Below are positions 61,088-64,000 of a DNA stretch of 64,000 bases, one piece after another. The first letter of the stretch is position 1; every line of letters begins with the position of its first letter. This stretch comes from Pipra filicauda (Eukaryota > Chordata > Aves > Passeriformes > Pipridae). A program made the translations under genes and the position numbers. A model generated the notes under the pieces. The model ran no database searches. It was not told the origin of the DNA and saw only the letters and a list, made by a program, of their open reading frames with translations. Location: positions 4,385,242-4,449,241 of the forward strand of contig NW_024104554.1 of assembly GCF_003945595.2 (NCBI RefSeq), in the 5' to 3' direction.

Positions 61088-63720
61088 TGCCATACAGAAT
61101 GGTAGGAAAGTTGCCCCATGAATTAAAAGGATGGTAAGAGAACAGCAGCCATCAAATAGGTTTTTAAACTTCATCAATAACACTGTCAACAACATTAGCT
61201 GCAAATTATTTATTGAAAACAGCAGCAAAGCTACTATACACATACAACTGCACAACCAGCTGAGAACAAACACCACACACTTCATCACAATGAGCATGGC
61301 TCAGGCACTCAGTATTATGTCACAAATGTGACTCTTTCTGTAGTCCCTTGAGTGCCTCTGGCTTTGCAGAGTACATCCTGCCAAACAGCACTTGTATGGC
61401 CCTAGGATATGTGCCGTCTGGCCTCCTGCAGCCACTGCTCAATTGAATAGAGTGGAGTCAAGCTAAATGACAGAGCCCTCAGCATGGTCGGTGGAGGGGG
61501 CACACACAAGCACAAAGAATAATCAAGCAAGTCAACTCTAAATTGTACAAATTCTGTCAAGCAAATATCTATAACATATTCTGTCACTGGGACTGTCAAA
61601 ATGTGCTAAATCCCCAGTTTAAGTGAAAATAGTGCAGATATTCTAAATTATAACAACTATGGCAATGTGCACCCACAGAAGATCTTGCCTTATTTTACAA
61701 GGCTTTTAAAAATTTGATGCTACAAAGACACTCAGAAGACACACTTTCTGCTTTGTACTCCTTCCTCCATTCACAGACCTTGATTTTTCTGCATGTTAGA
61801 AAGTCTCTTCTTTTCTGCCCAGGAGTAAAAGCTGTTCCTGTCCTGTTCTTGGCTGGACTGTCAATGCAGTGCTAACTTTTATCAGCTCTGGGAAGAAGAT
61901 TTGTTACTTGTACCCTAAGGCTGTGCAAATGATCTGTATTACGCTGTCGTCATTTCTTCACCTTCTTATGCTTCTGAAGTATTTTCACTATTTGCAATTT
62001 TCATCAATTTCTTAATTCATGTATTTTCTGTAATTAACTCAAGTATCCAGCATAGCTATATAATTATATATTAAACAAAACCTACATTAATTTGATCATG
62101 AATTTGCTGTACCAGAAGAATATTTAAGTGTTTTCAGCAAAGCTGAAGCAATTAAAACTTATTTCACACTGCACTGTTCCCCACTTCAAAGAAATTAAGG
62201 TAAAAATAATAAACAAGAAGCTTACACCATTTTTCAGATGGTGTAATGAAACCACAGTGGCTTAGTTTCAGTAACTCGTTAAACAGCTAGGGAAAAAAAA
62301 AACCCTAAAAAATTTTAAGATGGCAAATTTTCCAATGAAAGACAAACAAAATTTTCTAAAGTCCAGGTATAAATTCAAAGTGAACAGATAAGGTTATAAC
62401 CCTCTCTCCAGAACTCAGTTTTTATGACTGTGAATAAGGAGTTTATTTCTAAGCTCTGCTTCATTATCTGTAAAATGGTACATAAAAATTCTTTACTAGT
62501 ATCATTCACACAGATTAATTAACAAGTATTAATAGTGGCAGAGGTGCTAAGAAAATGGTGCTTTTTGTTGTTACAGCTGTTCTCAGCCTACCACTGTAGG
62601 GGCATTGTAAAAGGAAAACCAGGGTATACCCCCTTCTTGAATTTTGAAAGTACACAGAAATGAGTTAACATCCAAACTAGATTTCTGCATTCCCTAAATT
62701 TTTTAAATCCTTAAGGAAAAAAGTAATCAGTTATTTATAGCTCAAAATAGGACATATTTTTTCTGAAGCTGGTAAGACCTAGACTGTCACCAGGTCAGAA
62801 GTTTGTAAGAAGCTGATGATGCAGATGAACAAAAGCAGAAGCAGCTTAACATCACAAATACCATTTTGAGTTTACTGTAGAAGTATAGCAAAATCGGAGG
62901 TGTTTGTTCAGCAATGAATAAGGTCAAGCAAACATACTATTATATGAATATCTTGTGTAATGTCCTTACGGTTAAACCCCATTCCTTTTATTATATAAAT
63001 ATATTGCTCACTATTCCCGCACCTGTCTTGTACAAAACAGGCTCAGGAGGCATATTCTCTCTGAGACAGGTGCACAGCATGTGGCTCACAACTGGGTTAA
63101 AAGAAAAGCATGCATATGTATGTTGCTGAGCACAGGGAGAAAGGAAAATGGATGAAAGTTGATCTGATATAAGAGAGGCATGAAATGAAAGAACATACAA
63201 CACATGGAAAGGGGACGGATGCATGAGTACACTAAATAGAAAAGGAAGTTCTGTGCATCAACAGCAAAGAAAGTTCTGTGCATTAAAATGGAGAGTATGC
63301 TAAAATTATTACTCCCTTACATATATAAGAAAGAGGATTTTCTTTGAAATTAATTACAATTGTCAATAGGTTATAGGATGCTATTTCTCTTAAACAAAAG
63401 AGGAATATTTCAAATAAGGACTCTTTTGTGAATGAACTGAGAAACAGATAAAAGAGCTGAACTCAGAGGGAACCCAAACAGAAGATGCACTAACAAGTTA
63501 GGAAAAAAAACCCTCTCATGTTCCTTATCACTTCATCTTTAGCAAAGTCCATCTGTACAAGAGCTCTCATTTTTCTGCTAAAGAAAGGTTATACAATGAT
63601 TAGAAGCAATCATATCAGCAGAAATCCCACAATGAATCAAGATGACAAGTCAGCATTTTCTCAGCTCACTTGAAGGAGTAGGAATGAATTTTCAAAAGCA
63701 CTGGAGAGATTAGCATACCT
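61088..63720. other. Unique noncoding block
   Basis: No gene is recognised. It holds a MIR-like phrase near 62445-62485. A minus-strand AATAAA near 62990 could serve as the polyadenylation signal of the exon pair at 63721-64000. Confidence 0.55.
62445..62485 (+). repeat. Possible MIR-like SINE fragment
   Basis: CTAAGCTCTGCTTCATTATC followed by TGTAAAATGGTAC resembles the MIR core phrase ending 'tcatctgtaaaatgg'. It is short, so this is tentative. Confidence 0.35.
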
Positions 63721-63790
63721 CTACATTGTATTCAACTGCTTTTTGTTTTCTAGATATGTCCTGTCCAAAGTCTGTGCATCATACACGAGC
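63721..63790 (-). CDS. Candidate terminal coding exon (pairs with 63943-64000)
   Basis: On the minus strand CTTTTTGTAG ends at 63791, a good acceptor, and the exon runs from 63790. In the frame carried over from 63943-64000 it encodes LVYDAQTLDRTYLENKKQLN plus TM and then TAG at 63723-63721. Two bases after the stop there is AG|GTATGC, so the segment could also be spliced onward. The protein is not recognised. The intron between the two exons would be 152 bp (63791-63942). Confidence 0.33.
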
Positions 63791-63942
63791 CTACAAAAAG
63801 AATGAAAAAAAAGCAACCAAATAAATTATTTGCTAAAGCTAAAAGGCAATTTACAGAGTCAACTGAGTTTATCTGTTTTTCAAATGTACATATTTTGGAA
63901 ATAAAGAGTTATATAGCCTCATATTAAAGAAGTATTCTTTAC

Positions 63943-64000
63943 CTGCAGTTCTTCACAACTCCATGGCAATCTCTCATAAGTTTCAAGACAAATACAATTC
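63943..64000 (-). CDS. Candidate coding exon, truncated by the window edge
   Basis: Read on the minus strand from the right edge, the segment ends CTGCAG|GTAAAG, a strong donor (GT at 63942-63941). One frame reads IVFVLKLMRDCHGVVKNC and leaves AG to be completed by the first G of the next exon; that frame stays open in the next exon to a stop. A second frame (ending LPWSCEELQ) is also open, so phase is not proven. The plus strand has a good acceptor at the same CTGCAG, which makes the strand call uncertain as well. Confidence 0.33.

Noticed and set aside
1..64000. CRISPR arrays, operons, tRNA or rRNA genes
   Set aside because: No direct-repeat/spacer arrays, no clustered same-strand long ORFs, and no cloverleaf or rRNA-like sequence were seen; the DNA is vertebrate in character.

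Overview
The window looks like vertebrate nuclear DNA, most likely from a bird. The evidence is at least eight CR1 LINE fragments with the usual avian CR1 3' end, two LTRs of avian endogenous-retrovirus type, AT-rich unique sequence, and no prokaryotic gene arrangement. Two short stretches resemble ancient MIR-type SINEs. Nothing resembles an Alu, B1 or L1 element. There is no operon, CRISPR array, rRNA or tRNA that I can support. Most of the 64 kb is intergenic or intronic. No known protein is recognisable; the only recognisable protein homology is a decayed CR1 reverse transcriptase.

Layout. 1-5504: unique sequence with a poly(A) tract. 5505-6037: CR1 fragment with a GATA tail. About 6.50-6.55 kb: a compact D-box, CRE and TATA cluster. 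12.13-13.58 kb: a minus-strand CR1 split by a solo LTR of about 1.2 kb with a 5-bp target duplication, the pair flanked on both sides by TCTG-type tetranucleotides. 14.14-15.01 kb: a second, different LTR. 19.5, 21.4-22.1, 30.2-31.5, 33.7, 53.7-54.8 and 57.5-58.2 kb: further CR1 copies, the 30.2 kb one keeping part of the reverse-transcriptase region. 43.04-45.1 kb: a strong CpG island. 47.3-47.5 kb: a smaller GC-rich block. 47.5-50.7 kb: sequence that reads like dense conserved regulatory DNA (TAAT clusters, octamer, RFX-like site).

Inferred gene model. Four consensus-like splice donors on the minus strand lie in or near the GC-rich blocks (ending at about 50612, 47311, 44812 and 43046). At 36903-37069 there is a minus-strand open segment with an initiator ATG, an in-frame upstream stop and a perfect CAG|GTAAGT donor. 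The simplest reading is a minus-strand gene with alternative 5' exons in 43-50.6 kb and a first coding exon near 37 kb, continuing beyond position 1. I do not recognise the peptide, and this model is inference. Separate candidate exons lie at 60801-61087 (+), at 63721-64000 (-, two segments joined by a 152-bp intron) and, more weakly, at 28937-29037 (+).

I did not find a convincing new molecular system. The observations most worth checking are the multi-promoter minus-strand locus, the CpG-bearing exon candidate at 60.8 kb, the two-exon pair at the right edge, and the nested CR1/LTR/microsatellite insertion.
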